Source: Dehalococcoidia bacterium
GTDB taxonomy: Bacteria; Chloroflexota; Dehalococcoidia; UBA2247; RBG-13-53-26
Assembly (NCBI GenBank): GCA_030372995.1
Contig: JAUCPZ010000058.1
Span: forward strand, 1-50,858
DNA length: 50,858 nt
Direction of reading: 5' to 3'
The position numbers and the translations under genes were made by a program. The notes under the pieces were generated by a model. The model was given only the letters and a program-made list of their open reading frames with translations. It made no database searches and was not told where the DNA came from. Positions 1 to 8,520 of this stretch are shown piece by piece (the stretch's first letter is position 1; each line of letters opens with the position of its first letter).

Positions 1-192
1 CGCAGGTGAAGTGCTAGAATGCTGGCTCATGGATGAGACCTGCACCGTGGTCCTCATTTGTGAATCCCGAAAAGCACCCGCCATGGATGAGAAAGACAGC
101 GGAAGAGAGGAACGGGCTGGCCTGAACCGTAACGCCATGCCGCCGTGTCGGTGGCAGACGACCGCAGTTGAACTTCCGGACAGGCAGGGTCG

Positions 193-1536
193 ATGGACAT
201 AAAGGTTGTTGACGTATCAGCGAAAGACAGTACGGTAACATACAGACTGGCCTATCCGAGCGGTGTCAAGAAGTATCTCCTGAGCGACACCTTCTTCGTG
301 AAGTATGATGGCCAGATCGAGGTGGCCAGAATTGACCGGAGCATCTTGGCCATACCGCTGGTCTCCATGCTGGCGCCGGTCTGCTGGGCGCTTGGAGCTG
401 ATCTGGAGCTGGATGCATTGGACGAGGCCTATCTGCACTGCTTGGACAAGGTCAGGAGAGTGCTCACGACATGGTACCCGCGGTTCTCAAACCTGGGCAC
501 CATCAACGTGAAGACCCCGGTCAAAAACCAGCTCGGTGGAACCAGAGCCTGTCTACTATTCAGTGGCGGACTTGACGCCTTCACTTCGTACACAAGGCAC
601 CGGGATGAGAAACCGGACCTTGTATCCATCTGGTGCCATGATCCCCGACTCCACGAGGAAGAGAAGTGGAACTGCGTCTTGGCAGCGGCGAGATGGCTGT
701 GCGAGCGTGACGGAGTGACCTCTCTGCAGGTCAAGTCAGACTTGACGGACATCAATGACCGACTGCTCAACCACGTGTTTGGTGTCTCTTGGTACGCGCA
801 GGTGGCTCACGGGCTGCTGCAGTTGAGCCTCTGTGCCCCCATTACCGCCGTCAGGAATGCGGGCAAAGTGTATATCGCATCGAGTTGCCGTCAGGACAGA
901 CTGTACCCGCTGGGTTCACATCCTGCCATAGACAACAACGTGACATGGGCTGGTGTTGTAGTGACGCACGATGGCGGGGAGATGTCGAGGCAGCAGAAGA
1001 TGCGGTACATGCGCACTGCGGACCGGGACTGCCTGACGAAACTCAAGGTGTGTCACATATACCCTCAGAATTGTGCGAAGTGTGAAAAGTGTTTCAGGAC
1101 AATCACAGGCCTTTGCATGGAAGGGCTCAATCCCAGGGATTGCGGCTTCAATGTTGACGACAAGACACTCAAGAGGATAAGGCAATCGATCATCATGGGA
1201 AAGATGCCGATGCCAGGCAGTGAGAAGGTGGAATGGGAAGAACTGCAGCGGTGCGTTCCAGTGGAGACGGGGGCGGACATCATCGGCTCCAGGGAGTTCC
1301 TCACCTGGTTCAGGGCCTACGACTTCTCTCAGCACCGCATCGACAAGGGGCGGAGGCGCCAATGGGTGTACTGGCTTGAATGGCTGCGCTTCGTCCACAG
1401 CGCCAAGCCGGGGAGAGTAACAGGGGAGCTGTTGAAGTACGTCCGCTACTGGATTGTCTGCAGACTGCACCTCATTGTCTATCACGGTCGAAGCGTCCTC
1501 GCACGCAAACTGCGATTCATTCGGCCACCGGCCTAG
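193..1536 (+). CDS. QueC-like PP-loop ATP-binding protein with four-cysteine metal site
   Basis: This 447-residue protein carries a PP-loop motif, SGGLDAF, at residues 124-130, the ATP-pyrophosphatase signature of enzymes that adenylate a carboxylate or amide. Near residues 287-300 it has C-x6-C-x2-C-x2-C, much like the zinc site of QueC (7-cyano-7-deazaguanine synthase), but the protein is about twice the usual QueC length, with extra N- and C-terminal regions I do not recognise. PP-loop proteins of this long type often sit in polysaccharide or cell-envelope loci, and a FemAB/GNAT-like transferase lies 3 kb away. I infer activation of a small carboxylate for a surface-modification step. A role in queuosine synthesis is unlikely because no other queuosine-precursor gene is present. 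The ATG follows a weak AGG-rich stretch. Fold assignment is fairly sure; substrate unknown. Confidence 0.75.
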   Translation: MDIKVVDVSAKDSTVTYRLAYPSGVKKYLLSDTFFVKYDGQIEVARIDRSILAIPLVSMLAPVCWALGADLELDALDEAYLHCLDKVRRVLTTWYPRFSNLGTINVKTPVKNQLGGTRACLLFSGGLDAFTSYTRHRDEKPDLVSIWCHDPRLHEEEKWNCVLAAARWLCERDGVTSLQVKSDLTDINDRLLNHVFGVSWYAQVAHGLLQLSLCAPITAVRNAGKVYIASSCRQDRLYPLGSHPAIDNNVTWAGVVVTHDGGEMSRQQKMRYMRTADRDCLTKLKVCHIYPQNCAKCEKCFRTITGLCMEGLNPRDCGFNVDDKTLKRIRQSIIMGKMPMPGSEKVEWEELQRCVPVETGADIIGSREFLTWFRAYDFSQHRIDKGRRRQWVYWLEWLRFVHSAKPGRVTGELLKYVRYWIVCRLHLIVYHGRSVLARKLRFIRPPA

Positions 1537-1673
1537 CCACGGGGACCAGGGTGCCCGGTACAACCACAGTCCGGCGCGTGGCGAAACGCTGGCGGCTGCG
1601 GCGGCCGTCAGCTGCCTCCCGGTTAACCTGAGCATCGTCCAGCCCTGATAGAAGCGCCGATGAGGATTGTGAG

Positions 1674-1693
1674 AGCACGGAGGGGGTGCTTTT
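1674..1693 (+). terminator. Possible intrinsic terminator after PP-loop gene
   Basis: AGCAC (1674-1678) pairs with GTGCT (1686-1690) around a G-rich loop and is followed by TTT. It lies in the convergent gap between the PP-loop gene and the surface protein gene. The stem is only 5 bp, so this is weak. Confidence 0.35.
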
Positions 1694-1726
1694 CCACCCG
1701 TGTCCGAGATCGGGATTCCTTCAGTC

Positions 1727-4357
1727 CTATTCCTCGAGGTAGAAGCGTTTCCTTGCGACAGTCAACACCACCGGAACGGCGACGGCAGCCACACCGATCA
1801 GGCAAAGAAGCCAGACCAGGGGCGGTATTCCGCCTGAGTCGGCAGGCGTCACCTCTGCCAGTACCGCCCACGTACTAAGGTGGGCGGTATACGCGACCAG
1901 CGCCATCTTGGAGGTGTTGGCCTCGGTGTCGACTATCTTCCATTGGGCGGTGGCTTCATCCCAGTAGGCTAGGGCCAGATTGTCGGGGTCCCCGCCGGCG
2001 TCAGCGGCGTCCGACTCTGAATACTCCACCCAGAGTGCGATCGGCTGGGAGAAGGCGACAACGGCTTTGCCAGTGCCGTCAGTGACCTCTATCGTGAAAC
2101 AAGTGTTGGCGACCCTGAATCCCTCCGGGCTGGCATAGGAAGGCGGCGCTATCTGCCTTATGGACACGGTAACCGTTCCAGACACGGCCCCGGCGGGGAA
2201 CACGGCAGTCACCTTGCCGTCCCCGGTTTGCACCGTGCCGCCGGCTTCGGAGATGTCTCCCTGGCCGGTTCCTTGAGGTGCTACCAGGATGCCGTCGCTC
2301 ACTCCCACACTGCTCCAAAGTCCGTCCGCGTTCCTGGCTCTGACGCTGAAGTAGTAGCTGACACCCACAGTCAGCTTGAGACCGGTTCTGGTTACCCCCT
2401 CGCTGACTCCCACGGATGTCCAGCCGACCACGTCGGTGCCCCCGCGGGTGGTCCCAATCGCGTATTGGTACTTCTCTATGCCGGATTCGGGGTCATCGCA
2501 GCTCCAGGTAGCATGAAGCTGGCTGGTGCTTGTCGTGGCGTCCCCATCGTCAGTGACCACCGGAGTGGATGGTGGTGTCGGGTCCGCCACCTGGATGCCG
2601 TTGCTTGACCCGGTGGTGCTCCAGAGACCCTGGCCGTTCCGTGCCTTGACGCTGAAATAGTAGGTGGCACCCCAGGTCAGCGTGAGTCCCCCACGGGTCA
2701 CCTCTGTCTGCGTTCCAACTGTGGTCCAGTTCACCACGTCGGTTCCCCCGGCGGTGGTCCCAATAGCGTACTGATATTCAACGATGCCTGATTCGGGATC
2801 ACTGCACGTCCAAGCGGCGTGAAGCTCAGTGAAGCTTGTTGTGGAAGCACCATCGTCGGTCACCGCTGGCTTCGATGGGGGCGTATCGTCGGGCGTGGTG
2901 AAGGTAAAGTCTGCCGAATATGACGGGGATCCTGCGGCATTGCTCGATATCACCCGGTAATGATAGGTGCGGTACGGGGTGAGACTACTGATGGTTACGC
3001 TGTGGCTGGTCACCAGCGTCGTGTCCACCCGCGTGACCGATCCGTAGCTCGCTGTCAGGCCGTACTCGACCTGGCTGGTGGCCCCTTCGTTAGTGGTCCA
3101 GACGATGGTGGCGCTTGTTGGAGTGATATTGGTGGCACCCACCCCCGAAATCTGCGGCGGAGCGACCGCCAGGATCGTAACGTAGTCAGCCTTGGTCACG
3201 CTGGCTGTGTTGGTTGCTGAGTCTGTGACGGTGAGCGTCACTGTGTACTTGCCCGGGCTGCTATAGGTGTGCGTGGGATTCTGCATGGTACTCCCAAGAG
3301 AATCTCCAAAGTCCCACTGGTAGGTCAGCGGGGTCACACCACCCGTAGACCGGTCGGTGAACTGGATGGTCTGCCCTGCCACCGCCACCACCCTGTCGGC
3401 ACTGAAATCGGCCTGTAACCGCGGGCTGACGGTGATGTAGTCTTCTTTGGTCTCATCATCGCTGTCCCACGGGCTGGTAACCGTCAAGACCACAGTGTAG
3501 ACTCCTGGACTGGTGTAGGCGTAAGTCGGATTCTGAGCAGAACTGTCAACGGTGCCATCATTGTTGAAGTCCCACTCGTAACTGTTGAACCACTGGGACC
3601 CGCCACTGGTCAGGTTGGTGAAGGCAATCGTCTGGCCCTCTACGACCGCCGTCCGATCGGCCCTGAAGTCGGCCACCAGTCCAGCGGCTACCGTGATGTA
3701 GTCCTGTTTTTCCTCAGTGTCTGGGGTGCCAACGGCGTCGGTGACCGTGAGGCTCACCGTGTAAGTGCCGGCGCTGCTGTATTCGTGTTCGGGGTTCTGC
3801 TCGGTGCTCGTGCTGCCATCCCCAAAGTCCCACGAGTAGGTCAGCGGGGTTACACCGCCTGTAGATCCGTCGGTGAAATGGATCTCCTGCCCTGCCGTCA
3901 CGGCCACCCGGTCGGCAGTGAAGTCGGCTTGCGGTGCATCTACAGTAGTGAATGATGTCTCTTCTGACCACTCAGACCACTCTTCGACGCTGTCACAATA
4001 GCAGACACGCCACCAATAGGTAGTGGAATACGAAAGCGCTTCATCAACCGTGATGGTCTCCAGGTTTGCCGTCGACTGGGCAAAGCCCTCCCAGTCGTTC
4101 GGGCCGGTGAAATCACCCTGAGCGTTGTCCACCTGCCATTTCGATGCCCAATGCAAGTCACCGTCAGAATCGTAGAAAGGTGAGGACACCAGCGTCGGCT
4201 TAACGCTGACGCCGGCCGTGGCGTCGGCCGGCGAAACGTTGATGGGCTTATCCGGGAGCCCGGCAAGTGCCACAGATGGCTGGAGCAGTGGCGCTGCCAG
4301 GATTGAAGTCACCAAGCCGAAAATCAAACACAGGGAAATGAAGCGCTTCCTGGTCAT
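1727..4357 (-). CDS. Secreted, membrane-anchored PKD/fibronectin-III surface protein
   Basis: An 876-residue exported protein. Residues 1-32 form a signal peptide (basic start, hydrophobic core, ends near ALA-G). A Fn3-like module covers about 35-140. Three PKD domains follow (about 145-400), each with a WDFGD- or WDFNN-like motif and a YTV-LTVT strand. Then come a Fn3 domain with the TSQVEYGL motif and two further Fn3-like modules, a roughly 130-residue beta-rich domain starting at ISEAGGTV, and a C-terminal hydrophobic helix ending in ARKRFYLEE. This architecture points to a surface-displayed adhesion or scaffold protein held by the C-terminal helix. No catalytic motif is visible. The ATG is preceded by CGAGGT at suitable spacing, and a near-consensus promoter lies about 80 bases upstream. 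Domain family calls are confident; its ligand is unknown. Confidence 0.8.
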   Translation of the reverse strand: MTRKRFISLCLIFGLVTSILAAPLLQPSVALAGLPDKPINVSPADATAGVSVKPTLVSSPFYDSDGDLHWASKWQVDNAQGDFTGPNDWEGFAQSTANLETITVDEALSYSTTYWWRVCYCDSVEEWSEWSEETSFTTVDAPQADFTADRVAVTAGQEIHFTDGSTGGVTPLTYSWDFGDGSTSTEQNPEHEYSSAGTYTVSLTVTDAVGTPDTEEKQDYITVAAGLVADFRADRTAVVEGQTIAFTNLTSGGSQWFNSYEWDFNNDGTVDSSAQNPTYAYTSPGVYTVVLTVTSPWDSDDETKEDYITVSPRLQADFSADRVVAVAGQTIQFTDRSTGGVTPLTYQWDFGDSLGSTMQNPTHTYSSPGKYTVTLTVTDSATNTASVTKADYVTILAVAPPQISGVGATNITPTSATIVWTTNEGATSQVEYGLTASYGSVTRVDTTLVTSHSVTISSLTPYRTYHYRVISSNAAGSPSYSADFTFTTPDDTPPSKPAVTDDGASTTSFTELHAAWTCSDPESGIVEYQYAIGTTAGGTDVVNWTTVGTQTEVTRGGLTLTWGATYYFSVKARNGQGLWSTTGSSNGIQVADPTPPSTPVVTDDGDATTSTSQLHATWSCDDPESGIEKYQYAIGTTRGGTDVVGWTSVGVSEGVTRTGLKLTVGVSYYFSVRARNADGLWSSVGVSDGILVAPQGTGQGDISEAGGTVQTGDGKVTAVFPAGAVSGTVTVSIRQIAPPSYASPEGFRVANTCFTIEVTDGTGKAVVAFSQPIALWVEYSESDAADAGGDPDNLALAYWDEATAQWKIVDTEANTSKMALVAYTAHLSTWAVLAEVTPADSGGIPPLVWLLCLIGVAAVAVPVVLTVARKRFYLEE

Positions 4358-4438
4358 CGTCTAGAAACCTCGTAGGCCTCGGCCCCCGCTGCAATGAAGT
4401 GTCCGTGAGGATTGGGCGGCGTCTGGATCCCTCTTTGG

Positions 4439-4467
4439 ATGATACGGGCGCGACCGACATATGTCAA
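4439..4467 (-). promoter_or_regulatory. Sigma-70-type promoter for PKD surface protein
   Basis: On the minus strand TTGACA (4467-4462) is followed after 17 bases by TATCAT (4444-4439). This is a perfect -35 and a 5/6 match at -10 with ideal spacing, giving a leader of about 75 bases before the ATG at 4357. Confidence 0.7.
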
Positions 4468-4651
4468 GCTGAGCCCAAGGCATGCGGGTGCGCCCCCGAA
4501 CGTTGGACGCTCAGAGGAGAAAGGAAGAAGAGGAAAGCGCGGGTATCGCTCACGGCGCTGCTGGTCGGTGCGACGATGGCGTGCCTCATTAACATAGTGA
4601 GAAGGCAACGGGACACCAGAAGAGCGATTGCGGAGAGTGGTGCCCGGCGCA

Positions 4652-5698
4652 CTAGGTGTCCTCTGGTTCACCCCGCAAGCGTCGCTGGCCCTTTGGCCAC
4701 AGGCGTCGGAGTCCGCCGGCGAGGTCCAGGCACAAGCCTATGGGCGGGAAGGCTGCATACTTGGATATTCTGAAATAGGGCGTCTGAATGCCGCCGAGCT
4801 TCCGGAAGGAGTTTTCGACACCTCTGATCATTGATCCCTCCAGATCGAAGGCCCTGGTGTGCTTCGACGCGTAGACTATGGCCTCTCTCAACAAGAGAGT
4901 AGCAGAGCCACTGCTCCTGTAGTCGGGGTCAATGGAACTCACGAGGTAATAGGCCGACTTGCTGTCGAAGACGATAAAGATCGCTGCGTGAACGTTGTCG
5001 TTCTTGTCGAGAGCGTAGAATGTCTTGCACCCCGACATTTGACAGCCGGCATCATGTATACGTTTGAACAGGTCGTAGCTGTAGGATATCGTCTTGCCCT
5101 GTTTTCTCAGAGTCATCTTCTGATTCTCATAGAAGTCCTTCGGCGCCATGTCCTCGTGTACGGTGACGAGCCCTTCGGCCTTCCTGATATTGCCTTTCTT
5201 GGAGTGCGCGAAACCGGCGAACACCGAGTTCAGGTCTGACAAATCAGGGATGATATAGGTGTATCTGGTGGTCTGCTGATATCCGGCCCAGTAGAACGGG
5301 AGCCAGTTGGTAAGGCTATGGTGGCAATGCATCGAGAAGATGTGGGCTCTGGGTATAGCGGTGACCAACGCTTCAAGCAACTCCATCTCGTCCGAGAGGC
5401 GGCCCTCGTAGGTGGTCTTTGAAGAGGGCAGGAGGACAGGGCCCAGGGTCTGAGTCAACGGTGGCATAGTTATCGACGTTACTCCTGCCGTCTTGTTGAT
5501 AGGCAGAGGGATCCCGGCCGCGAGCCGCCCCCCCCTTCTGAGGGTGCAGATCTGAAACCGATCTTGGCAGACCGCACGGAGCCACCACGAGCGGCAGTAC
5601 ACCGATCCCTGGGGCGAGGCTTCAACCAGACGATCCCATTCGTCAAGTGAATCGTCTGGGTGCAGGACCTCTACCGAGTAGCGTCCTGTAGATCCCAT
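4652..5698 (-). CDS. FemAB/GNAT-like acyl- or aminoacyl-transferase
   Basis: A 348-residue protein that looks like the FemAB-like, double-GNAT acetyltransferase family (Acetyltransf_6 type). Features are an N-terminal half with YCRSWWLRA, a central KGNIRKAEG segment, and a C-terminal half with DLEGSMIRGVENSFRKLGG, a pattern I associate with this family. Members attach amino acids or acyl groups to peptidoglycan precursors or exopolysaccharide. There is no signal peptide, so it is cytoplasmic. It sits near a PP-loop enzyme and upstream, on the same strand, of the PKD surface protein, which fits envelope modification. GGAGAGG precedes the ATG at a rather long distance (about 12 bases). Family confident, substrate not deducible. 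Confidence 0.75.
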   Translation of the reverse strand: MGSTGRYSVEVLHPDDSLDEWDRLVEASPQGSVYCRSWWLRAVCQDRFQICTLRRGGRLAAGIPLPINKTAGVTSITMPPLTQTLGPVLLPSSKTTYEGRLSDEMELLEALVTAIPRAHIFSMHCHHSLTNWLPFYWAGYQQTTRYTYIIPDLSDLNSVFAGFAHSKKGNIRKAEGLVTVHEDMAPKDFYENQKMTLRKQGKTISYSYDLFKRIHDAGCQMSGCKTFYALDKNDNVHAAIFIVFDSKSAYYLVSSIDPDYRSSGSATLLLREAIVYASKHTRAFDLEGSMIRGVENSFRKLGGIQTPYFRISKYAAFPPIGLCLDLAGGLRRLWPKGQRRLRGEPEDT

Positions 5699-5844
5699 GA
5701 AACCAGGAATCCTCTCCTACTCCGTGCTCATTCGAAGCGAATTAGGGCGAGGTCGCAATGGTGAGCAGGGGCGCATTGCGATGTTCTTGGGCATTATATC
5801 ATGCTGGCAACACCAAGGGGAATGATGCTGCTATCGTACCGGAG

Positions 5845-5916
5845 AGGCGGCGAATGGACTCGAACCATTGTGTAGAGCCTTGCGGGCTCTTGCCTTACCG
5901 TCTTGGCTACGCCGCC
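5845..5916 (-). tRNA. tRNA-Cys (GCA), with C at position 33
   Basis: The minus strand folds as a full cloverleaf. The acceptor stem GGCGGCG/CGCCGCC has 7 bp, the D-arm is GCC-loop-GGC with the usual GG, and the anticodon arm is AGAGC-CCGCAAG-GCTCT. The variable loop has four bases and the T-arm is AATGG-TTCGAGT-CCATT. U73 as discriminator and anticodon GCA both indicate cysteine. CCA is not encoded. The odd point is that base 33, almost always U in bacterial tRNAs, is C here, and C32 could pair with G38, which would shrink the loop. It may still work, or be a decayed copy. Confidence 0.85.
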
Positions 5917-6334
5917 TCGCTACCCACTCTAATGCATGGGGTTAACGAATGAGTCTCAGAACCATGCAGGTTCTTCACAAAGAGCTTGCAGTGGGGAAAA
6001 GGCGTTGCGACGTTGCGCACAAGAGGCGATGAAGGGCTTCGCTGGTCTTCTCGAATCTGTGCGTGAAGCCTTCTGCGCCGCCGGTTACCCCGGCGGTGCG
6101 GGTCTGCTGACGAGCACGTCCGGGCAGACCAGGATGCTGGCTGGCAACGCGTGGTGAGCGTGAGACGGAGACGGCCTCCGCAGGCAGGTCAGGGCACATG
6201 ATTTCGCGCCTCTTTGAGGGTCTGCTTCCGGGAGTTCTCCTGCGGTGCGTCTGCAAGTGACACTGGGATGGGAAGAGAGAAGAGGCAAGGCAGACGTCTT
6301 CGTCTGGTCCTCGAAGCCCGATGGCCCCCGGTGG
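5917..6334. other. Gene-free stretch between tRNA-Cys and surface gene
   Basis: No convincing reading frame or known RNA is seen. The one clear structure is a short hairpin, CCGCCGG (6078-6084) with CCGGCGG (6090-6096), without a T tract. Small open frames here have poor start sites and unprotein-like composition. Confidence 0.4.
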
Positions 6335-7999
6335 CTACTGCTTTGTCGGCTTACCTTTGACTTTGACAGTGTATACCACACCAGCTACGGCGGCAATCGC
6401 TATCAGGCCGATGATCAGCCAAGCCCACACCTGCGTGCCACTGGCACGCCCTGTCGTTTCCAGGGTGAAGTCCGGAGACACGGATTCATTGTTCGAGGCG
6501 TCCCTGGATATGACCCGGTAGTGATACGTCTTCCCCGGCTTAAGGCCGGCAAGGTCCACTTTGTGGCTGACCACCAGGTTTGTGTCCAGCGGTGTAACGG
6601 ATCCGTACTGTTCCGTCAGTCCGTATTCGACCTGGGAAGTCGCTGGCTCATGCGTAACCCAAGAGATGGTGATCCCGGACCCGGTGGCATCGTCCGAGCT
6701 GACCAGGGAAATGAGCGGGGCGGCGTTGTCGATCGTGGCTGTTGTGAAGCGCTTCTCTTCACCGTAGACAGGGTCTCCGCCGCCAACGGCCTTGGCCCGA
6801 TAGTAGTAGGTAGTTCCGGAATCAAGCCCTTCCAGAGTGGCGTAGAAAGCTCCTTTGCTTGTTTTGGTCTCGGGGTTGGTGGAGTTGGGATATGGCCCGT
6901 GTGCGGTGGTCCCCCATTCGAAAGATACCGTGACTGCCCCTATTGTGCCAAGCGAGGCGAGATCTCCATTGAGGCGGGCCGAATTGGCGGTAAGGTTGGT
7001 AGCATCGGTGGTTGTAACCGCGAGGCAGGCCGTCAGCGTGAAGTTGATGTTCGGCTTCTCATTTACACCGACGACTGTGACCGGAGTGGCCGTGTCGAAC
7101 GCCTCAGCATTCGCGTACCACTCGGTGACATAACCCGGAGCCCCTGCCACGAGCCGGTAGGTACCTGGCGGCAGGTTGATGTAGTAGAAGCCGTTGCCGG
7201 TTGACGAGTGGGCATACCCCTTCCAGCCTCCGGCGGTGCTGTCGCGGGCCGTGATCGTCGCACCGCCTACAGGGGTCACACCGTCAGCCTCGTATACAGT
7301 CCCTGAGATGTAGCCACTGCGGGTCAGAGTGAAGTTGATACCCGTGGTGTCCTTCCCAGCCTTCACGGCAACAAGAGTGGCTGCCTCTTGCGTGGCAGCA
7401 TTATAGTAGTACTCTGCGGCATATCCCATGGCTCTGGCCATCAGTAGATAGTTGCTGGCCCCCATGGCAGCGGTCACTTTGTAGACTCCGTCGGCGCTGG
7501 TGTAGGCATCGGCCATCCATCTCCAGGTGCCGGGCTCAGTGACACTCTCGTAGGCCGTAACCTGAGCCCCCGAAATGGGTGTGGTCCCGTCGTCCCGGTA
7601 GACATGGCCGAGAATAGAACTGCTCGGCATCAAGGTGAAGTCTATGTCGGCCACCGTGCCCGGGTCGGTTACCGTGATCATCTGCGCATTCTGGCGGACA
7701 GACGCCCCGCTCCAGTACTGCGTCAGATATCCCGTCGCGGTTGCCATGACCCGGTAGCTTCCTGCGGGCAGACCGGCTATTCTGTATGTGCCATCGGCGG
7801 TTGTCTGAGCCTGGCCTTTGAAGGCCAGCGTGTCCCAATCATAGGCGGCTACGATAGCTCCTTCGACTGGCTTTCCGGCGTTATCAGTCACAGTACCCGT
7901 GATTGACCCGGCAGGCGCCGCCAGTGTCGCACTGCAGATGGTCGCAACGAATATCAAGGCGACGGCCACCGAGGTCGCACTCCTGAGAAGACTAGGCAT
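6335..7999 (-). CDS. Secreted, membrane-anchored carboxypeptidase-regulatory-like/Fn3 repeat protein
   Basis: I place the start at the ATG at 7999, giving 554 residues, because GGAGG lies 7 bases upstream and a clear signal peptide (MPSLLRSATSV to ATLAAPAG) begins there; a longer in-frame extension would run across a terminator hairpin. After the signal come three carboxypeptidase-regulatory-like beta-sandwich domains with repeated SG-VY-DG-TP motifs (about 30-310), one roughly 95-residue repeat (VTVSFEWG to YYYRAKAVGGGDPVYG), one Fn3 domain with TSQVEYGL, and a C-terminal membrane helix starting at VWAWLIIG with a basic tail. It is a paralogue of the protein at 9934-12486 on the opposite strand. 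A structural or adhesive surface protein is likely. No enzyme motif is seen. Confidence 0.8.
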   Translation of the reverse strand: MPSLLRSATSVAVALIFVATICSATLAAPAGSITGTVTDNAGKPVEGAIVAAYDWDTLAFKGQAQTTADGTYRIAGLPAGSYRVMATATGYLTQYWSGASVRQNAQMITVTDPGTVADIDFTLMPSSSILGHVYRDDGTTPISGAQVTAYESVTEPGTWRWMADAYTSADGVYKVTAAMGASNYLLMARAMGYAAEYYYNAATQEAATLVAVKAGKDTTGINFTLTRSGYISGTVYEADGVTPVGGATITARDSTAGGWKGYAHSSTGNGFYYINLPPGTYRLVAGAPGYVTEWYANAEAFDTATPVTVVGVNEKPNINFTLTACLAVTTTDATNLTANSARLNGDLASLGTIGAVTVSFEWGTTAHGPYPNSTNPETKTSKGAFYATLEGLDSGTTYYYRAKAVGGGDPVYGEEKRFTTATIDNAAPLISLVSSDDATGSGITISWVTHEPATSQVEYGLTEQYGSVTPLDTNLVVSHKVDLAGLKPGKTYHYRVISRDASNNESVSPDFTLETTGRASGTQVWAWLIIGLIAIAAVAGVVYTVKVKGKPTKQ

Positions 8000-8091
8000 A
8001 CCTGCACCTCCGTCTGGCTGGTTGGTCGAGAACCGGAAGACCATCGTGTATTGGCAGCTGTCGAACGGCAACGCAATCCCACGAAAAAGAC

Positions 8092-8116
8092 AAACCGACC
8101 CTCGGAGGGTCGGTTT
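8092..8116 (-). terminator. Intrinsic terminator 90 bases upstream of a start codon
   Basis: AAACCGACCC (8092-8101) pairs with GGGTCGGTTT (8107-8116) across a five-base loop. On the minus strand the stem runs into TTTGTCTTTTTC, a good T tract. It lies upstream of and in the same direction as the surface protein gene starting at 7999, and about 400 bases beyond the end of the DUF1616 gene. It either ends a long 3' region or small RNA, or works as an attenuator. Confidence 0.7.
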
Positions 8117-8122
8117 CACCAT

Positions 8123-8520
8123 TGACTCGCCGCTGCCCAGGTGACCATGTACAGGCAGTGGTTCAGCGTCTCCCGGTCAAATTGTGTCTGTTGACATTCT
8201 GAGTGATTCTTGCTGTGTCCTCTGCCCTTATTGGTCGTCCCAGCGCGCCTCCACCCCTTGCCAGCTTCCGGTGGACGTGCACGATGGCGGCGGCAGTGGG
8301 GGTGTCCGAGCCGGCGTTATGTGATGATCGTTTGCTCCGCAACCCGGACGGGGGCCGCCGCGGACGCTTGCGGCAAACGCGCGTGGGAATGGCTTATCAC
8401 TGGGCTGGGGCGAGGCTTGTGTATCAGGGCTGCCACCTTCCGCGCCACATTGGCGACGCAGCCGCGCTCTGAACAGTTGGCTGGCGCCGTGTGGCGCCAG
8501 CATATTCCTGTTTCAGAACC
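8123..8520. other. GC-rich gene-free stretch, possible structured RNA
   Basis: About 400 bases between the end of the DUF1616 gene and the terminator at 8092-8116. It holds a perfect 8-bp inverted repeat, CTGGCGCC/GGCGCCAG (8481-8500), just past the DUF1616 stop codon. No protein-like frame is seen. I checked for conserved cores of RNase P, SRP and tmRNA RNAs and found none. A minus-strand non-coding transcript ending at the terminator is possible but unproven. Confidence 0.35.

Noticed and set aside
28..95. Direct repeat of CATGGATGAGA at the left edge
   Set aside because: Only two short copies at a contig edge, with no associated gene or element; likely chance.
916..1635. 239-codon minus-strand frame over the PP-loop gene
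   Set aside because: Opposite strand carries clear PP-loop and cysteine motifs; this frame has none.
8340..8470. Resemblance on the minus strand to the SRP RNA core (CGGAAGG then GGCAGCC) and to a tmRNA tag start (GCAAACGAT)
   Set aside because: The bases flanking the GGAA loop do not pair as required, and no tmRNA ends or ALAA-like tag are present; chance similarity.
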